DNA of 61,466 bases from Nemertoderma westbladi (lineage: Eukaryota > Xenacoelomorpha > Nemertodermatida > Nemertodermatidae): positions 1 through 61,466 of the forward strand of contig JAUCBJ010004596.1 in assembly GCA_032718475.1 (NCBI GenBank), given 5' to 3'. Each line of letters begins with the position of its first letter. Position 1 is the stretch's first letter. Positions 1-12,400 of the stretch are shown here, piece after piece. Under the pieces are notes generated by a model, which was not told the origin of the DNA, ran no database searches, and saw nothing but the letters and a program-made list of their open reading frames with translations. A program made the position numbers and the translations under genes.

Positions 1-1
1 C

Positions 2-3000
2 GATGTAGAATCTTCGCGGTTATCCGTTGCTCTCGACGAGGATAATACTTGCGCTGCTGAACTCGATGATGACGATTTCCCTCGTTCTCATATCAGTAAT
101 GCGGCTAGTTCAAGGGCCGGTCGCAGTCAGCTCATAGGTCGCGAGACCACCGAAGTCACTGCAGTACCAAGTTGTAATAATAACCGTGTTAGTTTTAATG
201 TTACCAATTTAAATGACAATAATGTATTTTCTACTGGTATGTCTGAAAGCAATAATAATTCAATCAATTTATCGAATATCACTAGTGTAAATATTTCAAG
301 TGCTTCTGTAGGCGTTGGTGTCTCCAGCATATTTACCAGTGCGCCACTAGGTACCAGTACTAGAAATTATTGTAATAATTTTGTCGAACCGTTACCACAT
401 TCGTCTACATACTGTAGCATTTATAATGGTTTTTCGGCGCCATTTGGCCCCAATACGTCTTTGTGCGGGGAAAGGTTCACAAATGCTATTTCCCCCCCTG
501 CACCCCCTACCACTTGGGCCTTGCACACTCCCCCCTTTGTTCCTCAGAGTGTTAATTTTCCCAGTGTTAACCCTTGTAGCCTATCCATGTCTGGTCTGGG
601 GTCAATGTCCTTTCCCACTGGGTTTAATAACGGGTCGGCTGTCGGTGGGTCAGTTGGGTCACCTACTGTCCCATCCATTGCAACGGCCCCTAAATCCCCT
701 CACGGTCAATCCACTATAGATAATTGGATTGATAGCGCTGAGTTAAGTGCTGCGACTTTACAAATGTCACATCAAACTATTCCACAACTTTCTACAGGGC
801 CATATAATCCATGGTCGCAGGTTAACCTAGAACCTTTTGATGGTAACGCTGCTAAATGGCCTGGATTTATATCTAGTTTTAAAGCGTTATATCACGATAC
901 CGTTCCATCCCTCGCTTTAAAAATGGCTATTTTACAAAATTCGCTCACAGAGGAAGTGCGCGAAAGTGTGTCTAGTTTTTTAGATGACCCTAATTTATAT
1001 TTTGATGCTCTAAAAGAATTAAGACGTATCTATGGCGATACGCATTTAGTTGCTAATGAGTCTAGTAAACGACTTAAAAACTTACCTGAAGTAAAAATGG
1101 GTAAAACACATTACGCCACTTTGAGAGAATTTTCAATAAAACTCAATGGTGCTATTAGCAGATTAAAACGATGCGGTTATACCGCCGACTTGTTTGCTAA
1201 CAACAACATTGATGACGTCATGGCAAAATTACCTCCATCTTTTCATTATGAATGGAGTAAACGAGTTTTAGATAATCGTCCCCAACAACCATCACTAGAA
1301 CATCTAAATAGTTGGATTGCCATAAAACTAGAGCGCGCTAGAATTGCTGAAGGAAGTTTACAGGCGGCAAGTAGTAATAAACACAATAATTCGGAAAGGT
1401 TGGTTCAGTCAAATCAAAAGAATGTTACCAGCACGAATAAAAATAAAAATCAGATTTCTAGCAAAGGTCAAATTACTATACATACGCCTACAATAGCAGC
1501 AATTCATGCGCCATCTAGTGGTGATACTTTAAATTCAAATAAAGTTGAAAATCAAAGCGTTTCAAAAACAAAAAAGAAAGTTTCTACTAATTCAACTGCT
1601 ATGGGTAGTGGTAAATTTACACCACAGAGCAGTGTTATTGAAACCAGCTGTGTGGCGTGTAATGGTAAACATGCTCTGATGAAGTGCAGTGTGTTTAACA
1701 GTATGGATCCTGAAGACCGTGGTGATGTAATTCGCAAACATAATTTGTGTTTTGCATGCGGTGTTCCTGGTCATTCTGCAGTTGATTGTAAAATTAAAGT
1801 TCCGTGTGATGAGGAGGGCTGTTTTAAGCGTCACCATACTCTCCTCCATAATGCACCCAGAGTGTTTACTGCAAAGAATTTTAGCAGTAAAGGTTACGAT
1901 TTTATTAAAAATTCTGACAGTGATAAGTCAAATTCCAAGCATGTGGGCACAGCATCGGTTTCAGCTGTTGCTGAACTTTCTAAAGTTGCTTTACAAATTG
2001 TTCCTGTATGCGTCATAGAACAATCGTCTGGTAAGATTTTAAACAATAAATTCGCATTTCTAGACCCAGGTTCTGAAACTTCACTTATATCATCTCGATT
2101 AGCTGAACAATTAGGCTTAAAAGGTCCTAATAAAATTGTACAATTTGGTAATTTTCAGGATGACGGTAAAGTTGGGTTTGCTTGTGAGAGTGAATTTGCT
2201 GTGTCACACTGTAAGGGTGGTCTGCAATATCGTATTCCCAAAGCTTGGATCGTACCTCGTATTAATGTTGGTCGACAATATTTCGACTGGCCAAATATGA
2301 AATCTTCATGGGCCCATCTTAAAGACTTAGACCTGCCCATCATAGATTCAGCCAATGTTGATATTTTATTAGGTGCTGATGTTTTCGATGTTATTTGGCC
2401 TCTTGAATTTCGAAAGGGACCATCTGGTTCACCAATTGCGGTTCGTACTAATTTTGGTTGGACTTGTACATCACGCGTCCCCCTTGTACCAATGTCTGAT
2501 ACAGAACAGCTTCAGGTATCGCACATTCGCATAACTCCTTTAGATACTGAAAGTAATTTAGCAGATTCTGAATTTCAGTTACTCGATTCTGTTAAGAGAT
2601 TCTGGACAACCGAATCATTTGGAGTAAGGCCTTGCAAGGCCCTTCCTATTGCGGCTGAAGAGTCTCGAGCTATAGAACTCTTAAATAAGAACACAAAATG
2701 TGTCAATAATCGCTATGTCACGAGTTTATTGTGGGCAGAGGATAATACCAAATTGCCAAATAATATTTCCTCTGCATATAAGCGTCTTCTTTCAGTAGAG
2801 AGGCGACTTAAACGTGAACCTGAGTTAGCTACAATCTATGAATCCACAATCAATGGTTATATAGAAAAGGGTTTCGCTGTTAAGGTTGATTCCAAGGATC
2901 TTAAAGGGCCAGTAGGTAAGACTTGGTATCTTCCACACCATCCAGTTGTCCACCCATGTAAGCCTGGGAAGGTGAGGCCGGTGTTTGATGCATCGGCCAG

Positions 3001-5902
3001 ACACAATGGTGTCTCCCTCAATGACAAACTTCTCAAGGGTCCTGATTTTTTAAACAGTCTTCAAGGCTGCCTTCTTAAGTTTAGGAAGAAGCCCATAGCA
3101 ATATCCGGAGATATAACGGCTATGTATCATCAAGTGATGGTGAAGAAAGAAGATCAGGATTTTCTTCGTTTTTTATGGGGAGGCCTTGAACGTCAAGGTC
3201 CTCCAACTGTCTATAAGATGGTTCGTGAATGCTTTGGATGCATCTCTTCAACGTGTTCGTGTATCTATGCACTCAATCGAACTGCATTGGATAATGAACA
3301 GCAGTATCCTGTTGCTTCTAAAAAGGTTCTTTCGCATTTCTATGCAGATAACTATTTTGATTCGTGTGATAGTGAGGAAGAAGCTATAACCCTTGTTAAG
3401 AATATGATTGATTTACTTTCTTTGGGGAGCTTTCCACTAGGACAATGGATGTCTTCATCAAAGAGAGTGCTATCAACTATACCTACTAAGCAGTTAGCAA
3501 ATCCATCAATCGACCTAGATCTTGATGAGCTTCCAATTGAGCGAGCCCTAGGTGTTCGTTGGGATTGTAGTAGAGATACCTTCGTATTCTTTACACAGCT
3601 TAAGGATAAGATTCCGACAAAGAGGAATGTCCTGCGACAGGTGGCATCCATCTTTGATCCACTCGGTGTACTATCTCCCATTCTTTTAACCGCTAAAATC
3701 TTACTTCAGGATTGTTGGCGCCGTGAACTACCTTGGGATGAGAATCTTCATGATGATCTTAAAATTCGTTGGGAGGAATGGTTAAGTGATCTTTCCAACC
3801 TCCATAAGATAGAAATCCCACGTTGCTATTCATCATCTTTTAGTCCTGTAGTCAAATCGCAGCTGCATGTGTTTTCAGATGCGTCTGAAAAGGGGTTTGG
3901 TGCAGTTGCATATTTCCGTACTCTTCATTCCGATGATGCTATTGACATTAGTTTAGTCATGGCGAAATCTAGGAATGCTCCAGTCAAGCCCTTGACTGTA
4001 CCTCGGTTGGAACTGCAAGGCGCCGTCATGGCAACTCGCCTTGCTAGCTTGATTTGTGAGGAATTGTCATTGATAATTTCAGAAGTAATGTTTCATTTAG
4101 ATGCCAAGACTGTCCTTGGGTGGATAACTTCCTTAGCCTGTCGATATCATACCTTTGTAGCCCACAGAGTTGGTGAAATTCTGGATGTAACCACCCCTAG
4201 TCAGTGGAATTTCATACCAGGCGAACTTAATCCAGCAGATTATTGCAGTCGTCCAACTTCAATAGATCAGCTGATTGCTGAAGAGTCTTGGTTTCATGGT
4301 CCATTGTTTCTTTCTTTGCCAGAGAGTGAATGGCCCACCTTTAAATCTAATATCATTGTGCCAACTGTATATGATGTGGAGGTCAAGTCAGTCAACACTC
4401 TTCTTGTAACTGAAGTGGATAACGTTTTCTTAACTTTGATTTCCAAAATATCCGTATTACTACGTCTAAAGAGAATAACCTCCTGGGTATTTCGATTTGT
4501 GAGAAATTGTAAGAAGCGTAAGAGTGAGCGGGTCATTGGCCCCCTTTTGCCAAGAGAATTAAAAAACTCATTGGACTTTCTGATCAAAAGGGTTCAAGAA
4601 GATTCTTACCCCATTGAAGTGTGTAAACTTTCCCTAGGTGTTGCAATCCCAACTGATAGCAGCCTATTGACTCTAACCCCAATTCTTAATGAGTCTGGTT
4701 TGCTTGTCGTAGGTGGTAGGATTAGCAAATCTGATCTCTCCATATCAACTCGGCACCCAGTCATCTTACCTAAAGATGCCCATCTCACCAAGCTTATCAT
4801 TGAGGATGTCCATGATAATGTATTACATGAAGGTGTGGAGCAGACCCTAAATGCCCTCAGGCAATCTTTTTGGGTTCCTTCAGGTAGACTTTATGTGAAG
4901 AAGGTCTTAAATAAGTGCCTCGTCTGTAAGAAACGTCGTGTAAAGCCCGAAACACCACTGATGGCGGCACTGCCACGTCCTCGTCTTTCCCCCATGACTT
5001 ATACATTTGTAAATATTGGAATTGACTACATGGGTCCATTCTACACCAAGTTATTGCGTAGGTCCATGAAGCGTTATGTTCTTCTCACAACATGTCTCGT
5101 AACTCGCGCAGTTCATCTGGAGCTCGCCTATTCATTAGATACTAATTCTTTTCTGATGGCATTCCGTCGCATGATTGCTCGTCGTGGAAACCCATCAATT
5201 GTGTATAGCGATAATGGTTCGAATTTCACTTGTGGTGAAAAGGAACTTCGTCAATCTCTTGACAGTTGGAATCAAGAGGTTATTGTCGATGCATTATCTC
5301 AGAAGGGTATCAAGTGGTATTTCAACCCTCCATCAGGTCCTCACTTTGGAGGAAGTTGGGAACGACCAGTTCAGTCAGCTAAGAAAGCTCTTAAAATTGT
5401 TCTTGGTAATCAATTAGTTTCTGATGAACTCCTTATGACTGTCTTGGCTGAAGTTGAACGTCTTCTCAACAGTCGTCCTTTAACTCATGTCAGCGTGGAT
5501 CCAAATGACCCAGAAGCTCTAACACCTAATCATATACTGTTAGGTCGAGCAAATCCAAACCTCCCTCCTGGAATCTTTGACGACAAAGATATATGTTCTA
5601 AGAGTTTGTGGAAAGCTACTCAAGCCATCACCAGCCAATTCTGGCGGCGATGGATGAGAGAATATGTGCCTTCACTTATTGAACGCAGAGTGTGGCTCCA
5701 TGAGCGCCGCAATCTGAGTGTGAATGATATTGTGCTCGTGATTGAACCGAACACCCCACGTGGACAATGGCCACTAGGCAGAGTAGTAGAAACTTTTTCT
5801 GGTAGTGATGGCATTGTTAGGTCGGTTAAAGTTCGTATGAAAAACAAGGATTACACTCGACCAGCTGTAAAACTATGCTTATTGGAGGAAGCACGTGAAT
5901 AG
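2..5902 (+). CDS. BEL/Pao LTR retrotransposon gag-pol polyprotein, 5' end outside window
   Basis: The frame is open from base 2 to the stop at 5900-5902 (1966 visible residues). The first ATG, at 239, is therefore probably not the start, and the true N terminus lies left of the window. Numbering from the ATG at 239, a Ser/Asn-rich leader is followed by a DUF1759-type gag core (about 195-340, starting near FDGN). A Cys/His zinc-knuckle region follows (about 471-536, including CFACGVPGHSAVDC), then a retroviral-type aspartic protease (LDPGS, D609). Reverse transcriptase spans about 890-1150, with a YADN box at 1035-1038. RNase H starts near 1210 (FSDAS, then GELNPAD). The integrase has an HHCC finger (1515-1563) and the triad D1596, D1658, E1708. 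The C terminus looks like DUF5641 (GQWPLGRV). This domain order is that of BEL/Pao. There is no stop or frameshift, which suggests a young copy. The YADN box departs from the usual YVDD and may matter for activity. Confidence 0.95.
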   Translation, partial: DVESSRLSVALDEDNTCAAELDDDDFPRSHISNAASSRAGRSQLIGRETTEVTAVPSCNNNRVSFNVTNLNDNNVFSTGMSESNNNSINLSNITSVNISSASVGVGVSSIFTSAPLGTSTRNYCNNFVEPLPHSSTYCSIYNGFSAPFGPNTSLCGERFTNAISPPAPPTTWALHTPPFVPQSVNFPSVNPCSLSMSGLGSMSFPTGFNNGSAVGGSVGSPTVPSIATAPKSPHGQSTIDNWIDSAELSAATLQMSHQTIPQLSTGPYNPWSQVNLEPFDGNAAKWPGFISSFKALYHDTVPSLALKMAILQNSLTEEVRESVSSFLDDPNLYFDALKELRRIYGDTHLVANESSKRLKNLPEVKMGKTHYATLREFSIKLNGAISRLKRCGYTADLFANNNIDDVMAKLPPSFHYEWSKRVLDNRPQQPSLEHLNSWIAIKLERARIAEGSLQAASSNKHNNSERLVQSNQKNVTSTNKNKNQISSKGQITIHTPTIAAIHAPSSGDTLNSNKVENQSVSKTKKKVSTNSTAMGSGKFTPQSSVIETSCVACNGKHALMKCSVFNSMDPEDRGDVIRKHNLCFACGVPGHSAVDCKIKVPCDEEGCFKRHHTLLHNAPRVFTAKNFSSKGYDFIKNSDSDKSNSKHVGTASVSAVAELSKVALQIVPVCVIEQSSGKILNNKFAFLDPGSETSLISSRLAEQLGLKGPNKIVQFGNFQDDGKVGFACESEFAVSHCKGGLQYRIPKAWIVPRINVGRQYFDWPNMKSSWAHLKDLDLPIIDSANVDILLGADVFDVIWPLEFRKGPSGSPIAVRTNFGWTCTSRVPLVPMSDTEQLQVSHIRITPLDTESNLADSEFQLLDSVKRFWTTESFGVRPCKALPIAAEESRAIELLNKNTKCVNNRYVTSLLWAEDNTKLPNNISSAYKRLLSVERRLKREPELATIYESTINGYIEKGFAVKVDSKDLKGPVGKTWYLPHHPVVHPCKPGKVRPVFDASARHNGVSLNDKLLKGPDFLNSLQGCLLKFRKKPIAISGDITAMYHQVMVKKEDQDFLRFLWGGLERQGPPTVYKMVRECFGCISSTCSCIYALNRTALDNEQQYPVASKKVLSHFYADNYFDSCDSEEEAITLVKNMIDLLSLGSFPLGQWMSSSKRVLSTIPTKQLANPSIDLDLDELPIERALGVRWDCSRDTFVFFTQLKDKIPTKRNVLRQVASIFDPLGVLSPILLTAKILLQDCWRRELPWDENLHDDLKIRWEEWLSDLSNLHKIEIPRCYSSSFSPVVKSQLHVFSDASEKGFGAVAYFRTLHSDDAIDISLVMAKSRNAPVKPLTVPRLELQGAVMATRLASLICEELSLIISEVMFHLDAKTVLGWITSLACRYHTFVAHRVGEILDVTTPSQWNFIPGELNPADYCSRPTSIDQLIAEESWFHGPLFLSLPESEWPTFKSNIIVPTVYDVEVKSVNTLLVTEVDNVFLTLISKISVLLRLKRITSWVFRFVRNCKKRKSERVIGPLLPRELKNSLDFLIKRVQEDSYPIEVCKLSLGVAIPTDSSLLTLTPILNESGLLVVGGRISKSDLSISTRHPVILPKDAHLTKLIIEDVHDNVLHEGVEQTLNALRQSFWVPSGRLYVKKVLNKCLVCKKRRVKPETPLMAALPRPRLSPMTYTFVNIGIDYMGPFYTKLLRRSMKRYVLLTTCLVTRAVHLELAYSLDTNSFLMAFRRMIARRGNPSIVYSDNGSNFTCGEKELRQSLDSWNQEVIVDALSQKGIKWYFNPPSGPHFGGSWERPVQSAKKALKIVLGNQLVSDELLMTVLAEVERLLNSRPLTHVSVDPNDPEALTPNHILLGRANPNLPPGIFDDKDICSKSLWKATQAITSQFWRRWMREYVPSLIERRVWLHERRNLSVNDIVLVIEPNTPRGQWPLGRVVETFSGSDGIVRSVKVRMKNKDYTRPAVKLCLLEEARE

Positions 5903-5950
5903 TTTTTGTTATTTAGTAAAGTCACAGTCGTCGGACTTTAGGGTCGGCTA

Positions 5951-6425
5951 TGTTGCAGCAGACCTCGTTCCCCCTCGTTTCCCCCCTTATTTATCGGTCC
6001 AAATCTTTATACAGTATTAACATTTAACATGACGTAATTATTATCAAGCAGCCATTTTGGCAACTTCCGGTTACTTACTTATGTCTCGGTGCTACCGGTA
6101 ATTATTGTCTTTATGTGTATCACCTATCATCGTATTCATTCTTCATCATGTTAGGCCTAGTGCTGTAGTTTATATTACATATGTCTGTATGTCAAGCTGA
6201 GACACAACGCTCTACCGTAACTATGTAACTCAAGTAACTAACGTTAACGTAACTCAAGTAACTTAATAATAATAATTACTGAAGCAACGTATACTATTTT
6301 TCTGCATACCCGTTAAACAATATATGGCAGGCGAGAATCGATTAGGCTGTTAGTTCAATACAGTAATATCCTGCCGTTTTGTCTGTCAGACTACGAGTCT
6401 GGCAGCCTGGGTCTCACGGATTCTA
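5951..6425 (+). mobile_element. presumed 3' LTR of the BEL/Pao element
   Basis: About 50 bp after the gag-pol stop the sequence reads TGTTGCAGCAG, a plausible LTR start, preceded by a short purine-containing stretch (GACTTTAGGGTCGGC). The interval to about 6.42 kb is non-coding and AT-rich. It contains a CRE-like TGACGTAA at 6030 and a small internal duplication of a GTAACTCAAGTAACT motif at about 6225-6268. The 3' edge is uncertain: ACGGATTCTA occurs at 6416 and again at 6432, just before the satellite begins. The 5' LTR is outside the window, so neither LTR identity nor target-site duplication can be tested. The call rests on position and the TG start only. Confidence 0.45.
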
Positions 6426-6440
6426 CTTACTACGGATTCT

Positions 6441-9400
6441 AACTTAGAGTTCTGTGTGAACCCGGTAGATGAGTAGTAGAGTAAACAAAACTTTGAGTGC
6501 TGTGTGAACCCGGTAGCTGAGTAGTAGAGTAAACAAAACTTAGAGTGCTGTGTGAACCTGGTAGATGAGTAGTAGAGTAAACAAAACTTAGAGTGCTGTG
6601 TGAACCCGGTAGAGGAGTAGTAGAGTAAACAAAACTTAGAGTGCTGTGTGAACCCGGTAGATGAGTAGTAGAGTGTTGTGTGAACCTGGTAGCTGAGTAG
6701 TAGAGTAAACAAAACTTTGAGTGCTGTGTGAACCCGGTAGATGAGTAGTAGAGTAAACAAAACGTAGGCTGTGTGAACCCGGTAGAGGAGTAGTAGAGTA
6801 AACAAAACTTAGAGTGCTGTGTGAACCCGGTAGATGAGTAGTAGAGTAAACAAAACTTAGAGTGCTGTGTGAACCCTTGTAGATGAGTAGTAGTGTAAAC
6901 AAAACTTTGAGTGCTGTGTGAACCCGGTAGATGAGTAGTAGAGTAAACAAAACGTAGGCTGTGTGAACCCGGTAGAGGAGTAGTAGAGTAAACAAAACTT
7001 AGAGTGCTGTGTGAACCCGGTAGATGAGTAGTAGAGTAAACAAAACTTAGAGTGCTGTGTGAACCCGGTAGATGAGTAGTAGAGTAAACAAAACTTAGAG
7101 TGCTGTGTGAACCCGGTAGATGAGTAGTAGAGTAAACAAAACGTAGGCTGTGTGAACCCGGTAGAGGAGTAGTAGAGTAAACAAAAGTTAGAGTGCTGTG
7201 TGAACCCGGTAGATGAGTAGTAGAGTAAACAAAACTTAGAGTGCTGTGTGAACCCGGTAGATGAGTAGTAGAGTAAACAAAACTTAGAGTGCTGTGTGAA
7301 CCCGGTAGAGGAGTAGTAGAGTAAACAAAACTTAGAGTGCTGTGTGAACCCGGTAGATGAGTAGTAGAGTAGTAGAGTAAACAAAACTTAGAGTGCTGTG
7401 TGAACCCGGTAGATGAGTAGTAGAGTAAACAAAACTTAGAGTGCTGTGTGAACCCGGTAGATGAGTAGTAGTGTAAACAAAACTTTGAGTGCTGTGTGAA
7501 CCCGGTAGATGAGTAGTAGAGTAAACAAAACGTAGGCTGTGTGAACCCGGTAGATGAGTAGTAGAGTAAACAAAACTTAGAGTGCTGTGTGAACCCGGTA
7601 GATGAGTAGTAGAGTAAACAAAACTTAGAGTTCTGTGTGAACCCGGTAGATGAGTAGTAGAGTAAACAAAACTTTGAGTGCTGTGTGAACCCGGTAGCTG
7701 AGTAGTAGAGTATACAAAACTTAGAGTGCTGTGTGAACCTGGTAGATGAGTAGTAGAGTAAACAAAACTTCGAGTGCTGTGTGAACCCGGTAGAGGAGTA
7801 GTAGAGTAAACAAAACTTAGAGTGCTGTGTGAACCCGGTAGATGAGTAGTAGAGTGCTGTGTGAACCTGGTAGCTGAGTAGTAGAGTAAACAAAACTTTG
7901 AGTGCTGTGTGAACCCGGTAGATGAGTAGTAGAGTAAACAAAACTTAGAGTGCTGTGTGAACCCGGTAGCTGAGTAGTAGAGTAAACAAAACTTAGAGTG
8001 CTGTGTGAACCTGGTAGATGAGTAGTAGAGTAAACAAAACTTAGAGTGCTGTGTGAACCCGGTAGAGGAGTAGTAGAGTAAACAAAACTTAGAGTGCTGT
8101 GTGAACCCGGTAGATGAGTAGTAGAGTGCTGTGTGAACCTGGTAGCTGAGTAGTAGAGTAAACAAAACTTTGAGTGCTGTGTGAACCCGGTAGCTGAGTA
8201 GTAGAGTAAACAAAACGTAGGCTGTGTGAACCCGGTAGAGGAGTAGTAGAGTAAACAAAACTTAGAGTGCTGTGTGAACCCGGTAGATGAGTAGTAGAGT
8301 AAACAAAACTTAGAGTGCTGTGTGAACCCGGTAGATGAGTAGTAGTGTAAACAAAACTTTGAGTGCTGTGTGAACCCGGTAGATGAGTAGTAGAGTAAAC
8401 AAAACGTAGGCTGTGTGAACCCGGTAGAGGAGTAGTAGAGTAAACAAAACTTAGAGTGCTGTGTGAACCCGGTAGATGAGTAGTAGAGTAAACAAAACTT
8501 AGAGTGCTGTGTGAACCCGGTAGATGAGTAGTAGAGTAAATAAAACTTAGAGTGCTGTGTGAACCCGGTAGATGAGTAGTAGAGTAAACAAAACTTAGAG
8601 TGCTGTGTGAACCCGGTAGATGAGTAGTAGTGTAAACAAAACTTTGAGTGCTGTGTGAACCCGGTAGATGAGTAGTAGAGTAAAAAAAACGTAGGCTGTG
8701 TGAACCCGGTAGATGAGTAGTAGAGTAAACAAAACTTAGAGTGCTGTGTGAACCCGGTAGATGAGTAGTAGAGTAAACAAAACTTAGAGTGCTGTGTGAA
8801 CCCGGTAGATGAGTAGTAGAGTAAACAAAACTTAGAGTGCTGTGTGAACCCGGTAGATGAGTAGTAGAGTAAACAAAACTTAGAGTGCTGTGTGAACCCG
8901 GTAGATGAGTAGTAGAGTAAACAAAACGTAGGCTGTGTGAACCCGGTAGCTGAGTAGTAGAGTAAACAAAACTTAGAGTGCTGTGTGAACCCGGTAGATG
9001 AGTAGTAGAGTAAACAAAACTTAGAGTGCTGTGTGAACCCGGTAGATGAGTAGTAGAGAAAACAAAACTTAGAGTGCTGTGTGAACCCGGTAGATGAGTA
9101 GTAGAGTAAACAAAACGTAGGCTGTGTGAACCCGGTAGAGGAGTAGTAGAGTAAACAAAACTTAGAGTGCTGTGTGAACCCGGTAGATGAGTAGTAGAGT
9201 AAACAAAACTTAGAGTGCTGTGTGAACCCGGTAGATGAGTAGTAGAGTAAACAAAACTTAGAGTGCTGTGTGAACCCGGTAGATGAGTAGTAGAGTAAAC
9301 AAAACGTAGGCTGTGTGAACCCGGTAGAGGAGTAGTAGAGTAAACAAAAGTTAGAGTGCTGTGTGAACCCGGTAGATGAGTAGTAGAGTAAACAAAACTT

Positions 9401-12400
9401 AGAGTGCTATGTGAACCCGGTAGATGAGTAGTAGAGTAAAAAAAACGCTATGTGAACCTGGTAGATGAGTAGTAGAGTAAACAAAGCTTAGAGTGCTGTG
9501 TGAACCCGGTAGATGAGTAGTAGAGTAAACAAAACTTAGAGTGCTGTGTGAACCCGGTAGATGAGTAGTAGAGTAAACAAAACTTTGAGTGCTGTGTGAA
9601 CCCGGTAGATGAGTAGTAGATTAAACAAAACTTAGAGTGGTGTGTGAACCCGGTAGATGAGTAGTAGAGTAAACAAAACTTTGAGTGCTGTGTGAACCCG
9701 GTAGATGAGTAGTAGAGTAAACAAAACTTAGAGTGCTGTGTGAACCCGGTAGATGAGTAGTAGAGTAAACAAAACTCTAGAGTGGTGTGTGAACCCGGTA
9801 GCTGAGTAGTAGAGTAAACAAAACGTAGAGTGCTGTGTGAACCCGGTAGTTGAGTAGTAGAGTAAACAAAACTTAGAGTGGTGTGTGAACCCGGTAGCTG
9901 AGTAGTAGAGTAAACAAAACTTAGAGTGGTGTGTGAACCCGGTAGCTGAGTAGTAGAGTAAACAAAACGTAGAGTGCTGTGTGAACCCGGTAGCTGAGTA
10001 GTAGAGTAAACAAAACGTAGAGTGCTGTGTGAACCCGGTAGATGAGTAGTAGAGTAAACAAAACTTTGAGTGCTGTGTGAACCCGGTAGCTGAGTAGTAG
10101 AGTAAACAAAACGTAGAGTGCTGTGTGAACCCGGTAGCTGAGTAGTAGAGTAAACAAAACGTAGAGTGCTGTGTGAACCCGGTAGATGAGTAGCAGAGTA
10201 AACAAAACGTAGAGTGCTGTGTGAACCCGGTAGATGAGTAGTAGAGTAAACAAAACTTAGAGTGCTGTGTGAACCCGGTAGATGAGTAGTAGAGTAAACA
10301 AAACTTAGAGTGCTGTGTGAACCCGGTAGATGAGTAGTAGAGTAAACAAAACTTAGAGTTCTGTGTGAACCCGGTAGATGAGTAGTAGAGTAAACAAAAC
10401 TTTGAGTGCTGTGTGAACCCGGTAGCTGAGTAGTAGAGTATACAAAACTTAGAGTGCTGTGTGAACCTGGTAGATGAGTAGTAGAGTAAACAAAACTTCG
10501 AGTGCTGTGTGAACCCGGTAGAGGAGTAGTAGAGTAAACAAAACTTAGAGTGCTGTGTGAACCCGGTAGATGAGTAGTAGAGTGCTGTGTGAACCTGGTA
10601 GCTGAGTAGTAGAGTAAACAAAACTTTGAGTGCTGTGTGAACCCGGTAGATGAGTAGTAGAGTAAACAAAACTTAGAGTGCTGTGTGAACCCGGTAGATG
10701 AGTAGTAGAGTAAACAAAACTTAGAGTTCTGTGTGAACCCGGTAGATGAGTAGTAGAGTAAACAAAACTTTGAGTGCTGTGTGAACCCGGTAGCTGAGTA
10801 GTAGAGTAAACAAAACTTAGAGTGCTGTGTGAACCTGGTAGATGAGTAGTAGAGTAAACAAAACTTAGAGTGCTGTGTGAACCCGGTAGAGGAGTAGTAG
10901 AGTAAACAAAACTTAGAGTGCTGTGTGAACCCGGTAGATGAGTAGTAGAGTAGTAGAGTAAACAAAACTTAGAGTGCTGTGTGAACCCGGTAGATGAGTA
11001 GTAGAGTAAACAAAACTTAGAGTGCTGTGTGAACCCGGTAGATGAGTAGTAGTGTAAACAAAACTTTGAGTGCTGTGTGAACCCGGTAGATGAGTAGTAG
11101 AGTAAACAAAACGTAGGCTGTGTGAACCCGGTAGATGAGTAGTAGAGTAAACAAAACTTAGAGTGCTGTGTGAACCCGGTAGATGAGTAGTAGAGTAAAC
11201 AAAACTTAGAGTTCTGTGTGAACCCGGTAGATGAGTAGTAGAGTAAACAAAACTTTGAGTGCTGTGTGAACCCGGTAGCTGAGTAGTAGAGTAAACAAAA
11301 CTTAGAGTGCTGTGTGAACCTGGTAGATGAGTAGTAGAGTAAACAAAACTTAGAGTGCTGTGTGAACCCGGTAGAGGAGTAGTAGAGTAAACAAAACTTA
11401 GAGTGCTGTGTGAACCCGGTAGATGAGTAGTAGAGTGCTGTGTGAACCTGGTAGCTGAGTAGTAGAGTAAACAAAACTTTGAGTGCTGTGTGAACCCGGT
11501 AGATGAGTAGTAGAGTAAACAAAACGTAGGCTGTGTGAACCCGGTAGAGGAGTAGTAGAGTAAACAAAACTTAGAGTGCTGTGTGAACCCGGTAGATGAG
11601 TAGTAGAGTAAACAAAACTTAGAGTGCTGTGTGAACCCGGTAGATGAGTAGTAGTGTAAACAAAACTTTGAGTGCTGTGTGAACCCGGTAGATGAGTAGT
11701 AGAGTAAACAAAACGTAGGCTGTGTGAACCCGGTAGAGGAGTAGTAGAGTAAACAAAACTTAGAGTGCTGTGTGAACCCGGTAGATGAGTAGTAGAGTAA
11801 ACAAAACTTAGAGTGCTGTGTGAACCCGGTAGATGAGTAGTAGAGTAAATAAAACTTAGAGTGCTGTGTGAACCCGGTAGATGAGTAGTAGAGTAAACAA
11901 AACTTAGAGTGCTGTGTGAACCCGGTAGATGAGTAGTAGTGTAAACAAAACTTTGAGTGCTGTGTGAACCCGGTAGATGAGTAGTAGAGTAAAAAAAACG
12001 TAGGCTGTGTGAACCCGGTAGATGAGTAGTAGAGTAAACAAAACTTAGAGTGCTGTGTGAACCCGGTAGATGAGTAGTAGAGTAAACAAAACTTAGAGTG
12101 CTGTGTGAACCCGGTAGATGAGTAGTAGAGTAAACAAAACTTAGAGTGCTGTGTGAACCCGGTAGATGAGTAGTAGAGTAAACAAAACTTAGAGTGCTGT
12201 GTGAACCCGGTAGATGAGTAGTAGAGTAAACAAAACGTAGGCTGTGTGAACCCGGTAGCTGAGTAGTAGAGTAAACAAAACTTAGAGTGCTGTGTGAACC
12301 CGGTAGATGAGTAGTAGAGTAAACAAAACTTAGAGTGCTGTGTGAACCCGGTAGATGAGTAGTAGAGAAAACAAAACTTAGAGTGCTGTGTGAACCCGGT

